Part shown: positions 13,000 to 25,800 of the stretch, one piece after another
Layout: each line of letters begins with the position of its first letter
Numbering within the stretch: position 1 is the first letter of the stretch
Origin: Camarhynchus parvulus
Lineage: Eukaryota > Chordata > Aves > Passeriformes > Thraupidae
Length of the DNA stretch: 64,000 bases
Assembly (NCBI RefSeq): GCF_901933205.1
Contig: NC_044585.1
Location: 5,828,001-5,892,000 of the forward strand
Reading direction: 5' to 3'
Position numbers and translations under genes: made by a program
Notes under the pieces: generated by a model
What the model was told of the DNA's origin: nothing
Seen by the model: only the letters and a program-made list of their open reading frames with translations
The model's database searches: none

Positions 13000-13140
13000 T
13001 ATTTAATTTCACAGGTATTTATGCAGCTGATATTTTTCTTCTTTTTATAATTTTAATAAACAGCCAATTACTTTCATTAGACATTTTCTCATTTGAATGA
13101 TAATGCCTGAAAATTCAAAAAGTCATGATCCACTGAGAAT
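13000..13140. promoter_or_regulatory. possible conserved non-coding element (AT-rich)
   Basis: The block is complex rather than simple AT-rich sequence, with several homeodomain-core-like words (AATTA, CAATTA, ATTAG) and a GAATGATAATG stretch. That texture is common in conserved developmental enhancers. Conservation cannot be seen from one sequence, so this is only a pointer. Confidence 0.15.
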
Positions 13141-14995
13141 TTTTTACTTCATTTTTCTATGTACCATACTAAGCACTTAAGTCCAAACATGTTGAACATT
13201 TAAAACAAACCCTTTCAAAAAGAAGAGTAAGCTGTAGCTGATGATTCAAAACTGAATTCACATTGCCTTGTCCTTCAAAATCTAGAGCTACCAGATGTTG
13301 GCCTTCCATTAGATCTAGCTCTTATTCACCAGCTTAGAAAAGGAGAACAAGCATCCTGAACTTCTTAAGCTTTCCTTGTTTTCTCAACTCAAATACTTTA
13401 CTGATTTTTTTTTATCTGCAAAAACAGCCTAAAGGTTGCCTTGCAAAGGCAGCTTCATCAGCCAGAATAATCTCTTGCTCCTCATGTACAGGGACAGACT
13501 TTCTGCAATTGAGCATTCTGTCTCTCCTTAAACCTTTGGCAGAACACAAGCAGTGCCTAAACAGAGACATATCTCAGCTAATTAAGATCTGTGAAAATTG
13601 CTTAAGGCAGCCATGGTAATTTCAAGTTCCTCTTCCTAGTTATTAAAAAGATTGTTCAATTCAGTAGCTCTTAGTTGTTACATCTACAATGGATTTGACT
13701 TTTGTGCAATACCCCACAAACTGCCATCAAAGACCACTAAAACCAACAAAAGCAAGAGATGATGCATCCATTTCCTACCATACACATTCTGCTTTGCTTT
13801 TCTTGGCTTGTGTACTGAGAGGCTGTGATTGCTTCTGTCCACATTTTGTTTAGCAATTTATACTAGAGAAAAAATCTTATTTCCAAGAAAAATCTTAATA
13901 CATATGCCAAAATAACAAGACAAAGCTTAATTTGCTATCAGGAAGATGGCAGAGAAACAGAAGAGAGACCTTCACCTGATCAAACACAATGTTATGTGCG
14001 AAGTCCAGAAGAAACAGGCTTTCATGGAACCTTCCCATGCTACTTTCAAATTTATTTTTGCCTTCATAATCCATTATATTTCTCAAACCACTTCTGCACT
14101 AAGTTCCTTATTTGTTTATTCCTCCCCACAATAGCACTTCCATTTATAAAATTCACACTTTGTTTGCACAGACCTGTCAAGGTAAGGAAACCTGAAATGA
14201 AATGTTTCCTTTTGCCAGCTCTGTGGTGGAGGATGCTGTTCAAGCTCACCCATGGCCACATGTTCATCATCCACTAATCTGGCTGAGGTGATAAAGCAGG
14301 AAAGGTAGCTCTGTATTGGACATGGTGCCCTGGTCCTACATCATGCTGGACCACTGTCAGCTTGGACATTGAGACAATCTCTCCTGCATAATTCACCAGC
14401 ATTGCTGGTTTCAAGTTGTGCCTAGAGAGCAGATGCACAGAGTGCATCATTCTGTTCTTATAGATGTTTGACAAAAGAAAGTCTGGATGCACTGAAGGAA
14501 TAAAACCAAAAAACCTTCTTTGCTCCTTACTATAAACAGTGATTTTGGTGGTGTGAAGGGGGAACAAAACTGCACATCCCTTCTTTAAAAGAAAGATGAC
14601 TTGTAACTTGGAAAGAGTCTAATAAGAACACTATTTCTCTTCCCTAAATAAGTTCCTTGTCCAGTATTAAAGGAAAGTAGTCTTTCAGTAGCATTTCAGC
14701 CACCTCAAAGGGCTATTTAAAAAATAACATAAGGTTGTGGTGTTTAAACAAGCTTTTCCACCAATTACTTAATAGTATACAGCAGCTTCAAGTAAGAAAC
14801 AGGACCCTTCATACCAAGCAATTTAAAGTAGCAATACACAGAGTGAGGCAGAAGACTTGAAGGGTAGGAAAATGCTGGGGGCAAGGGGAGAGGGGAGGTA
14901 AAAACCACAAGTAAGATTACCAAGTATATCCAAAATCTAAAAACTGGAATAAAAGCCAATGCCCTGCACCAAAGCCCTCTGGAAACACAAATATT

Positions 14996-15013
14996 AAAAA
15001 AAAAAAAAAAAAA
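14996..15013. repeat. poly-A run (18)
   Basis: Eighteen A follow AAATATT, with an AATAAA about 45 bases upstream (14948). The arrangement resembles the tail of a processed insertion, but no known gene or repeat was recognised to the left. Confidence 0.8.
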
Positions 15014-16234
15014 GGTAATTTCTTCCTTGTTCACCCCATCAGATCAGACCCAGAGACCCAGCAGCCCACTCTGGAGAGCTCCTGCCCTTTGCTACCCCTC
15101 TGGTAGCCTTGTGCCCTGGAGTACTCCTGTGTGGCAGGCAATGACAGCTGACAGGTACAAACTCATCTGCCCGAGGACTGCCTGGCACGTGAACTCACAG
15201 GGCTCTGTGAGCTGGAAGAGAAATCTCCCAAGAGAAGAAAGGAACTTTTGCTATTTTGCCTAGAAAAGGCTTCTCCAGAGAGCAGAGCCGTGCTGGGAGG
15301 GGGCAGCGATGCCTGCGCTGCAGCCGCTCTCTCTCCTCCTGGGGCAGGGCAATGCCACGCTGCAGTGAGCTCAGCCCGCTGCTCCCAGCTCCTCGTGGAA
15401 GCATTCCAAGCTACTCAGCTTCTGACAGCTCTCCAACTGCTCTTCCACGCGGTATTGCTTTACATTACATTGCTTTCCCTGCCAGGAGGCACTGCTGTAT
15501 TACAGTACAGTCATCTAGCAAAATGTAAAACTGATTCTTTCACCTCCCAAATATCAAACGACTGCTGCTGCTGCACTCACGGCTACAAGCCCGCCTCTGT
15601 GTTACACTTTCCTGCTTTGGTGCACATACAAGGGATTTTAGTACCTTCTCTTCAGCCTCCTTCCCAACCTTCTGCTTCTTCCCAGTTCTTTCTGTGGAGG
15701 GCAGCCATCCTCAGCTTCCAACCCAAGGTGTCACTGCTGGGCCCAAACCATTAGGTGCATTTTCAGTGACTAGCACCGAGAGGAGAAAGTGTGAAAAGTA
15801 ACTGGAAACACTGTAGTTACTTACACTTCATTAACAAGCTCAGCTTCCTGTCAACGCAAAATTTTAAAAAAGATGCCGGCTACAGAGGCATTTTATAACA
15901 CATATACATTTTTAGGCATTTGACTCCTAATGCTCTTCATTTCAGTGTGCTTTACATTACCCGTAGGCTGCAAGGCAAAACTAGCTCCCTGCATTGCAGG
16001 GTAGCTGGTTTCCTTTCTAGTTTTCACCTATAAAAATAGCCAAGTTATAAGAGCAAAGGTCTATCTCTCTCTATTCTTCAGCAGTAGGCAGAATAGGGCC
16101 AAAAAGAAAAAAAAAAAAGTGAGGATGGCAGAGAGGGAGGAAAAGTAATGGCATAGAATACAGACAGTCTTTTTCCTTCTTACACCCTGTGCAATTGTTA
16201 AAGATCTCCTGATCCAGAGGTTGCATCCAGGCCA

Positions 16235-16400
16235 TCACTTTTAATAAGAACTTATCTGTCCTTCATCGATTTTTCAATCTGTTTAGACTTCTGCTATCCA
16301 TAATACCCTGTGGCAATGAGTTTCACGTGGTAACTGCTGCTTGACAGAGTGCCTTCTCTTTGCCTGCTTTGAATCAATTTAGCAAACACAGGAACTGTGA
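16235..16400 (-). repeat. ancient CR1/L3-like LINE fragment
   Basis: The plus strand reads TCCATAATACCCTGTGGCAA, TGAGTTTCACGTGGTAACTG, CTGC, TGACAGAGTGCCTTCTCTTT. This follows the old CR1/L3 3' segment 'TCCACAA.ATCCTGTGGCAATGAATTCCACAGGTTAACTA...GAAGTA.TTCCTTTTG' written antisense, so the element is on the minus strand. It is far more diverged than the CR1 at 5457 and must be much older. Boundaries are approximate. Confidence 0.55.
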
Positions 16401-19400
16401 AGGATCACTCCCTACTCCCCTTGCCATTCATGACAATACAATGCATCTGCAATTTCTGTAATAAGTCATCTCTATGGCAAAGAGAAATCACAGGGACTGA
16501 CTTTTTTCTCTGGACCTTCCCTAGCCCTCCACACCACCTTTGAAGGTGATGATTAAAACTGCACAGTGCCTAAGACACTGGCACACCACAGATTTACCCA
16601 GCAGCACACTGATGGTTTCTGTTTGGTTTACCAGCTTGGGTAAACATCCAGAGTTTGTTGTTTCTTCAGGGAGTACAGCATTTCCTCCCAGCTGCCCATT
16701 CGTCTCTCTGCAAGCATTTTCTGGGGACTCACTTCAGAGTGCTCTTAAGTAATCTGCTGAGGTAAAAGGTGACATTTTTCTTCTCCCAACAACTGCTGCC
16801 AAAGTTCTCTCAAATTTTTGACCCAATTCAAGTCAGTCAAAATCTCAGCTTTCAAATCCCTGCCATTTTTCAAAGTCTTCCCAACAGCAGTTTGCAGTCA
16901 CTCAAAGCTCATGGCCACTTTCTTTCACCTGTACACCCAGCAAGGTCCACAAAGCAGAGAAGCAGAAAGGACACAGTCCTCTCCAGCAAGCAGGGGGAGC
17001 ATTGTTGCATTAAAGTCTTTACTGACAAACCAAGGAAACTTCCTCAGTCTTGTCCCAGCCCATAACCCAGTCCTAATAAATTTCCCAGGAGGCCCCACAT
17101 AACAGTGACTGTCCTGAAGGATCAGTCAGACTTGGCAGTGCAATGCACAAATCACTACCCTGCCTCATGAGCCCCTGCTAATCCCAAAAGATGTGCTTCA
17201 CCAAACAGAGCTGCTCCATATAATTGCTTGGCTTATCTCCCCTCTCTTAGCTGAGCTACCATGGTTCCTAAAGGCCTTAAAATTATTGACAGATATGCTT
17301 GCAGATTTAAACTCCTTTACCTGTGCAGTGCTGTGTGCATCAGTCGTTCACACAGCATTGCCATTCGCAGGCCTCAGCTGCGGTTTCTCTGTGCTTCTTA
17401 TAAACAGCTCAAGTGCTGCTGAATTAGCAAACACTGGGAGGAAACATCAGAGCAGTTTGTTTGACCACAGTTTCAGAATTTCTGGCAGGCAGTTGTAACA
17501 CATCAGGAGAAAAATAACAAAAAACAAAGTTATAAACTGAAATACTGAATCTCAGCATACCCAACCAGAAAACCGAGTAGCTAATTTGAGCAAACAGGCT
17601 CTTATGAACACACAGTTACCAAAAGTAGCTCAAAATACATTAACAAAATAATAGCAACAGACATATTTTACTTCCACAGTTACAAACCTCTGCATTTGAA
17701 TGAGGTAACTATAGAAATAACAACCTTTGTACACTGAAAAAATCTACAACTACCCACGAGTATAGAACAGTGTGCAAAAGCTGGAGGAATAAACTAATCC
17801 AGTTCAACATTTTGAAACATTCTTTTTGGTTATCTCATGTACTGAATATTTTGCACATAGTGCCTGCAAAAATACACTGGGTGTATTAAGATCTGTGAAG
17901 AAGAATCCCTTTCTTTCAGTTTCCTAAGGAAACTATGTGGGATAGAGCATCCTTTTACTCAATAGGATGAGAAATTGCACCAAATCCCTTGTTGGAGTTC
18001 TGACATAAAGGCAATTCAGAAAGTCAGCCAGAGACCTGCCCACACCCATCACCATGACTTTCCAAGACTGGAATGAAAAAAAGTTGTGTTTAAATTTCAC
18101 GCTCAGCTTCAAATGTCAGCCATCTCTATTTTCTTCTTGGAAATATATGCACAATATACACACATGTACAGCTCCCTTCTGATATTTCTTCTGAAATCCC
18201 TACTCTGACACTTCTCGTGGTGCTGAATCTATTAATGAACAGAACAGTTAATGAACCCCCTGTATTATAAAATGCTGCCATCCCGTGAGGGATCAGAACC
18301 AGCCAGGAGCTTGAACACAGAGAACACAACAGCCTGCTCACAGCAAGCAGAAAAGTTATCACTGTAAAGCAGTTTGCAAAGAGTGCCTTAAACACTATGA
18401 CAAGAAAGTGCCAGTCTGTTCAGAGCTACACCAAGCAGGGAAAAAAGTTTGAGTCACTTGAGTCACAGAGCTAGTTCTTTGCTGTTCTCCAGAAAGGAGT
18501 GCACAAACAGGTGAGGAAGCAGATCATATCTCCTGCCTTACACCTGGACACCTGTTGAGGCTTTGAGCTACAAAAAGTCAGCATGCATGTTTGTTCACAT
18601 CTCCTTTCTCTGGTAACCAACCGAGAAGCTGCATTCTTCTCAGCATGAAAGTATCCAGCTCCAGTTGAACTTGTTTCATAGAATATCTGACTGAGAAAAA
18701 TGAGGGAATGAGGATGCCCTCCTTGAGATAAATGTTCTGGCCTCTTGTGGGCATAACTCTCCCAAGCAGGAATTGACAACTGATAATGTTATCACAGAAA
18801 ATGCATTTAAGCTCAGTTCTGTTAATAAGTTCTCTCTTAGTTGAAACTAAAGGCTCTCTATTCATCTGGTATCTTCCAGCTTATCCTGCCATTGCTCCAG
18901 AAGCAGAACTACTACTAGTGAGGAAAAGTCACCCATAGTAAGGGAATGGACCCTACTTCTAAGCCTCAGAAGAGAGATAATGGATGAATTGACTTTGCAA
19001 TTTGAGAAGGGTACTTCTTATCATCTAGGACATTTGCATGAAACAGCTTCTCCAGCTCTTGGTTTAACGAATAAAGGAATCAAATCTCTCAAGACATGTT
19101 GTAAATAACCACAAAGATTTGCCATTTGAAACAGCTATACATGGCTCTCTTTCCATATCCACCATTTACAAATAAAGATTTTTCAAGTGATCAGCTGGGA
19201 GAGCTGAAGTGGGCAGAGCTCAGTGTGTAGCCAAATTGAATCATCAAGGAAAAATTTGGACAACACAATGTTGAAAGTCTTGGAGACAGTTTGCAGTGGC
19301 TTCACTATGTTCAGTTTTTCCTTAAACAAATGTTTTTCTAGCAAGCTGGTGATTTTCCTATTGTATCAAATTCCTTGGTACGTACTTGGGACAAGATTTA

Positions 19401-21224
19401 GTTGATCCATGAACATTTGCATGGCTTATTTTAGCTGTGAAAAAAATTCAAGTGAAGAGATGAAGAAACTTGCCTAAAGTGAAACTGACAATTGCAGAGC
19501 TCAGGAAGGACCCTCATCCTCACTCCCCTATCTCCTTGCCATTCTGCAGCTACAGGAAAGCACAGGCAAGAGGCCCTCAGCTGAAGGACAATGGTGGAGC
19601 GATCTGGCTTCAACCACCTGAGCTCAAGCTGCTGCTCCCAGTCAGCAGCAGAATCATCACATCCATCCCTTCTCAGGGAGCCCACAGCTGCCCAGCAGGC
19701 CCTGGGAGAGCTACACCCCAGGATCTATCCACGGGCTTAGGCAGAAAGTAGTATCCAAGGTACCTATCATGGTAACATCTAAATGCAAGTATCAGAGCAC
19801 TTTACAGACAAAAAGGGCTTTCCCCCAGGCTGTTTAAAATTTGCATGTTCCTGTGTAGCACTGAAGACAGCAGCAATGGTGATTCATTAAGATAATGATT
19901 TAAGTAGGAGGCTTAAGAAAGTCAGGGTGGATTAACATCCAGAGGGCTGCACTGGAGCTTCTCCACTCCAGGCTGCCACCTTCCCTTTTAAGGGAATGGA
20001 GGAATTCCAAAAGTCAAGAGAACTATGAATTAACAGCAGCTATATCACAACTACAATGTATTGAAGCACAAGAGCACCACCTCTGCTCCAGCCCATCCTC
20101 CTTGGCTAGGACAAGCACAAAATTTTACGCTGCAGGAAACTTTTCGTGGCATTTTAAATTATTGGCAATTACAAATTACTGGATTTCTCTTACCTTGATT
20201 AATTTGTTAGTGTAGGTTCTCCTCAAAAGAAAGGGACTGTGTGAATTTCTTTCAAACCAATTTTCTATCCACTTTAAAAACAATACACATTTTCTTCCAA
20301 CCAGTTGTCTTTCCCCACTATTGAATAATCAGATGGGTTTGATAAATTGATTGCTCCCACATAATGATGTAAATATACATATTGGGAAAAAGCACACAAG
20401 TCCTTTCCACATCCCAACATTTAATCAAATTGTGATCAGTTACGGGTTGAGACATGCATTCTGTCCGTAACACCAGGCTAATGCTCAGACAGTAACAGGC
20501 AGCTCAGACTTCATCCCTGCTAAGACAGAGGCCTTTGTACCATGATTTTCATATTTACTTTCAGTTGCCTTTTAGAGAGATGTACAGACAACCAGTCAGG
20601 CTACTCTGCTGCTCACTCGGAATGGCTGCATAGGGCAGCCGGTGTGTATTGCCCACTCACCGCTAGCTGAGCTTGGTCTGAACGTCTTCTAGGCACTCTA
20701 TCCCATGCTGATTCAGAACAGAATAGCTTCCTGGAATGCAATTACAGAAACAGTGAGGGTTTGTCTTAAAAAGGGATTATTCCAGAACAGCTATTCCTCA
20801 TTAACTATTCCAAATGGCCTCTTCATTAAGATGATGAAGTTAATTGAGAATAGATCCTCCATTCAATTTGTAACTTACCTTGGTCTCAATCAATGACCCT
20901 GTTTAGATGAGCCCTTGGTGCAGCATCACACACCCCTAACACTGGTTTCACCAACAGAAACAGACTCACAGTTGCAATGAAAGCAGAGCTGCTGCATGGG
21001 CACATCTCAGCTGAGTTTGTTTTAAGTCGGGCAGATAACAGGATCAGGAAATATGTTTAAAAAAACAGTTGTTTCAATTACAGATCTCATCAGTACTGCC
21101 TGTGACATTGTGTACTTTACCAGTCTTAGGATCTGCTTTGTTCAAACTTGGTTTATTCCTTAGATATAGGGAGACCTTAACAGCAGGGAAATTTTGAGTT
21201 CTGGAACTTCTTTGTTTATTAAGT
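16401..21224. other. non-coding stretch, no gene seen
   Basis: No gene was recognised; all open frames are about 100 codons or shorter. A weak MIR-like word series at about 19455-19510 (GATGAAGAAACTTGCC, then GCAGAGCTCAGG) may be another relic. A perfect donor consensus on the minus strand at 20879/20878 has no supporting coding frame upstream. Confidence 0.55.
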
Positions 21225-21310
21225 TCTTAGCTTGCAAGATTTCTCATCCAAAAGGGCTGAGAAAGTACCTGGCACATCTTCGATGCTTATTGAATACATT
21301 AAATAAATCA
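21225..21310 (+). repeat. possible L2/MIR3-like tail
   Basis: The sequence GTACCTGGCACATCTTCGAT, then GCTTATTGAATACATTAAAT, follows the L2/MIR-type 3' end 'GCCTGGCACATAGTAGGTGCTCAATAAATG..TTGAATGAAT'. It is short and diverged, so a chance resemblance is possible. Confidence 0.35.
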
Positions 21311-22242
21311 AACGTTTTATGATAAAATTCCACTCCCCCACACCAAACAGATGTAAGTGCAAGTCAAGGAGTCTTGAAAAATTGCACTAAAATTGATTTT
21401 GCTCCAGTTTTCCCCAAAGGAAAGAATTTGAGTATGGGTTGAGACAAAAATACGGAAAATTTAAGCTATTGTGAACAACCAAAAAGAGAAATAGAGAAAA
21501 GACAGAAGCCAAAACTAAACTTCATATTCAGCATGCATAATTTATATTCTCTTCAGTGTTCTACATGAGAGGCATTCCTGGACTCACATGTAAAGTGGGA
21601 GTCTTTTTTCTTGGGCACACCATACTTCTAGAGAAAAATGCAAGATACCTTAATGCTTGTGTCTCCTGCCTACTCAGGGGAAATCACAAACCACAGAGAT
21701 CCTGAGAGGATACAAAAGACAGGACCAAGCACAGCTGAGAATGCCAGTACCAAAGTGATCCCGTGTCAAAAAATAGGTGATCCAGTCTGCCATAACTTGA
21801 TCACAGTATCAATATTTCAGCTTTCTTGTGCATACAGGCAATCTTTGTCCATGTACATGTGGTGCATGTGTGCAAAACCAGCACAGTACATAATATTTTA
21901 TAAGCAGTTTTTATGGGTTCTTTTCGCCATAGGAGAGAAAGTTAAGAGAGACATGATAGAAAGGGGTAAGGTCAAATGTAAATATTTGCAAATCAAACCA
22001 GCGAAAAAAAAAAGCTGAAAGAAACTGAAGCCACTTCCAGTCTCTCCCTCCAATAAATTCCACACTCTCATGGTCTCTGGCACCACTTCACAGTAACCCC
22101 AAAAGATATTCACCTGCTCCCACAGCACTAAGAAACAAACAGTGAGACATGAACAAAGAAGCTCCCACCTAGGATGACCAATGTAATCCCCTGAGAGCAC
22201 ATTTTGAGGGGAAAACCTTACCATGAAAGCAGAAGAAAAACA

Positions 22243-22264
22243 AACACACACATGCACACACACA
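22243..22264. repeat. interrupted (CA)n microsatellite
   Basis: CA units interrupted once by ATG (ACACACACATGCACACACAC). Short. Confidence 0.85.
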
Positions 22265-22569
22265 GCTCCACTGCTGTGCACCATTAGCATCCTCCCCACT
22301 TTCTATACACATCCAGTATCAGGAGATTTATATTCAGGCCAAAAGCTCATGCTGGCAGGAGAGGAAAGTAGTTTGGAGAAGAGAGGGGAAGGGGAAAAAA
22401 AGCCTACAGTTTCTTGGCTTGTGATCAGCAGGCTGGATGCATTCTGTGGAACTAGGCCAAAGCATTGGTTATTATATTCAAGAGAACATCTGAATCCCAG
22501 CTCAAGGGAGCCGAGTCTGCGGCTCTCATTTATGCTGTATATCAATTGAATATCAAACCACATTTTCCG

Positions 22570-22810
22570 CCTTCTGAATAATAAAGCTTAATAGTTTGGG
22601 ACTCCCATATGGTCTATTGTTAAAATATTTCCAAACACTGGCTGCTGTTTTATTTCTGAAGGAAAGATTTCTCTTTCCTCTTTAAGCTTTACTTGTTTAA
22701 AAGATGCTTGTAGCAAAAGCTAAATATATTAATCTTTTAAATATTTCCAGAGTTTGAACTAGGGCTAAAAAATGAGGGGATAAGGAAAATACATTTTGAA
22801 ACTAGCTTTT
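22570..22810. promoter_or_regulatory. possible conserved non-coding element (AT-rich)
   Basis: AT-rich but complex sequence with several recurring factor-site-like words: CATATG (E-box core), ATATTAATC, AAATATTTCC twice (22625 and 22740 regions), and TGATGTCACATGCAAAT with an octamer-like end near 22818-22834. Only cross-species alignment could show constraint. Confidence 0.15.
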
Positions 22811-25800
22811 TTCTTTTTGATGTCACATGCAAATGTTTGTTCCAGGCAGAAGCAGCTGGTGCCACCAGGCTGCTGTTAGGCTCTGCTGTTCAGAACAGGG
22901 GGTGCAGAAGCTTTCAGAAGCCATGAGTTGCTCTAACAAAGGAGGGACCACACAGACTCAAGCCATTCACAAAAGGACCCAGGCCGATTATTTGACTATT
23001 ACTTACAAGGAAGCTTGGCCAGTAACGTAGGCAATAAATACTGGAGAAACCTGTTCTGTGCATAACCCAGGTTTGTCTTTTCACAAGTCCTGTTCTCTAA
23101 TTAGCTGCTCATTCCTCGAGGGCACTGCTGATGGATGGAGTGTATCAATTTGGTTTACTTTTAAAAGTCAAGAAACTTGCTAAATAATAAATACTTTGCA
23201 TTGTTAGGAACAGTCACTAGTGCTCCTTCCTAGTCCCACCAGAGAAGGGTATTCCTGTGCTTTCTACTTTGCAGAAAAAGACTCAGGGGCAGAGTCTGTA
23301 ACTCACAAGGGCTGCAGTGCCCTGCTCAGAGCTGGGATGAGAACTCAGCAGTGCTCAGCTTTTGATCCTGCATTCACCCCTGTTCCATTTGCACAGAGGG
23401 ACTCAAGTGCTCTGCAAGCAGAAGTGAAACCCTGCAGCACTGCCTGGCCGTGCACTGCTGTGACCCCCCAGCTCCACCTCACCCAGCCCCTGAGCTCTCC
23501 AAGGAGCTCCTCCTGTGCTCTGGGACAGGAGCTCTCAGAGTGGCACCTTCCACACACCTGCTGGACACTCAGCCAAGCACAGGGTGCTGAGCCAGGCACG
23601 ACCAGCAGTGTAATAGCAAAGAACAGAGCTGTTCTGCAGCCCAGGGAGCCAAACAGAAACTTCTGCTCCCTTCTCCTTATCGTTTGTTCTAGCCCTCATT
23701 GCTGTTTCTCATTCCTGTCTCCTACTTCCCTCCTTTTGCCCATGTGTTCACCTCCCCTCCATGGCCTATCTGCCCCTCCATCGCCTGCTCTGCTCCAGTG
23801 TACAGGGCTTCAGTCAGCTGTCCCAACCCTGAAACTGGTTGCTCTTACTCACCAGCTGCCTCCTCCTCCCCAGAAAGGAAGAAATTCCAGTATTTCTACA
23901 TTTACTCTCATCCCAATTCGGGCAGAAAAACTGAAATTAGAGACTATGCAGAATGGAAGTTCACAAGTTCAAAAAGAAAGAAACAAAAAAAGGAAACCTA
24001 TTTATGAACACCAGTGCATTTTGTGTCATTTGAAATGGAATATTTTACACTACTGAAACCAAAGTTACTTCATTTTGGTTTGGTGACCTGACCTGAGAAA
24101 TTTTGTTCTGAGTCAGTACAATGTTGAGCTGCTCTTCTTCCCACAGTGCTGCACTGCCCCAGTCACTGCAGCCTGGTAGCCCTGGCCCCACTTCTGGGTG
24201 AGACTCCTGTGCTGGAAGGGAGCTCCCAAAGCACACATTGAGGTCTCCTGTGGCACAGCATGGCCCCTGGGAGACCTGTGCTGCCATATGGCAAGGCCAG
24301 GGCCCTTGGAGCCCAGCAGAATAGGTACCTCAGTCAACAGCTCTCTCAGCAGTCAAGGATGCCCTGGAATCCAATGCAATGTTTTGAACCAGTCCTGAGT
24401 GAAGCCTTTTAGATCAGTTAGAGAAAAGCAAAACAAAGAGGTATTCCCATTCAGGTAGCATACACAGGTCAATGCAACATTTCTGATAAAAGCTAGTTTA
24501 TTAATTTTACGGGTGATCAGAAATCTAGCATTGTGCTTTTCTAGGAGAAAAACAATGTTTCCATTTTAAAGAAACTACGCTGTTCCCTGAAAAAGCCACT
24601 CCAAGGAAAATTCAGATCAGTCTCTTACTGACCACAGCAGCATTCTTACAAACTGGCTTAAAAATAATACCATGAACAAATCTCACTCCTGCAGAAACTT
24701 CGTCAGCAGGGAACTTAAATTATAGCAATATCAGCACCCTTCTGCCTCCTGCACAGCTCCTGGCATGACCTGAGGACTGTAGGATTTAGTTCATCAGCCG
24801 AGTTTAACGACTAGTTTAGAGTCTGACAAGTATTGAACCAGGGGGTTTGCAACAGATGTCTGACCAGTCAATGCCTTGCTGCTTCCAGCCAAGGCACAGG
24901 CACAGCTTTTATGAGCAGTTGGTAACAACTGCTGGTGGAACTGCTGAAGGCTCTGAGTTCTGCCCCAAACGTTAGGGGTGCCACCAACTCATGCTCAGCA
25001 AACAGTTCTGTGCATAGGGAAGATTAGTATGCATTCACAGAAAGCTATTTTAGTAGTTTTTCTGTAGACTCTATAATGCACCTCTTGCAGTGTGTGTTCT
25101 TCCCCCAGGTCTGTATATCTGAGAGAAGGCAGAGTGTGTGTCTGTATGGACGGATTTGATTTGCTCTCAAAAAAAAAAAAAGAAAAGGAGAGACACTTAG
25201 CCTGTAGTTTCAGAGTTAGAAACTGCAATAAACCTCTCTTTTTAAACCCCATAACCTTGTGACTGTTTTATAGTTATAAGGAATCATAACCAGAGAAAGA
25301 TTTAGCCTAACAGTGATCTGCCCTCAAAGACATTAATCTGTCACATCTAATAGAAGGGGAATAAGGAGACGAACCTTTCCTCTAAGTAATTCAAACAGAT
25401 GGTGTATGGCTATGGTGGGAACTTACTGTAAGTTGCCCCTGCAACGAGGGTAAATTTGGCAATGCTGCACACCCAAAGATGCTATTTACGAGTCAGTGTG
25501 AGAAATATCTCTGTACGATTTCCTTGTGTTTTAAAACCTGAATTCTCTACAACTGTATCTCACCACTTTTGTGGTTGACACATTCAACCAGCTTTCCACC
25601 CACTTTTTCACCCCCTTTTTGCCAGCAAGATTGAGTCTCTCGTTTGCAATTTTTAACTCTTCTCAAAGTAATTTTTTATTTTTGAGGGGCCAGCAGAAGA
25701 TAATTAAGTGCATCATGCCAACATGTTAAAGCCATTTTCTACCAGTATCTCAAATAAAATTTTCTTTGTATGGGTTTATAGTAGATTCTTTCTTACCCTA

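Larger units (their letters stand above)
10116..16234. other. non-coding stretch, no gene seen
   Basis: No gene was recognised. Content is AT-leaning unique-looking DNA, including the AT-rich, possibly constrained block at 13000-13140, an A18 run at 14996-15013 and a mild GC rise at 15280-15420. Open frames up to 168 codons (15248-15754, plus) coincide with that GC rise and show no family resemblance. Confidence 0.55.

Noticed and set aside
14948..15013. Possible processed pseudogene (AATAAA followed by A18)
   Set aside because: No recognisable coding or repeat body precedes the tail; a homopolymer alone is not evidence.
17815..17850. miR-9-like word TTTGGTTATCT
   Set aside because: Only an 11-base match; the flanks do not continue the mature sequence and no pairing arm was seen nearby.
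19455..19510. MIR-like relic
   Set aside because: Only two short phrases agree; too weak to list as a feature.
20860..20884. Perfect minus-strand splice donor AAG|GTAAGT at 20879/20878
   Set aside because: About one such 9-mer is expected by chance on both strands of 64 kb, and all three frames close within a few codons to a few tens of codons upstream.
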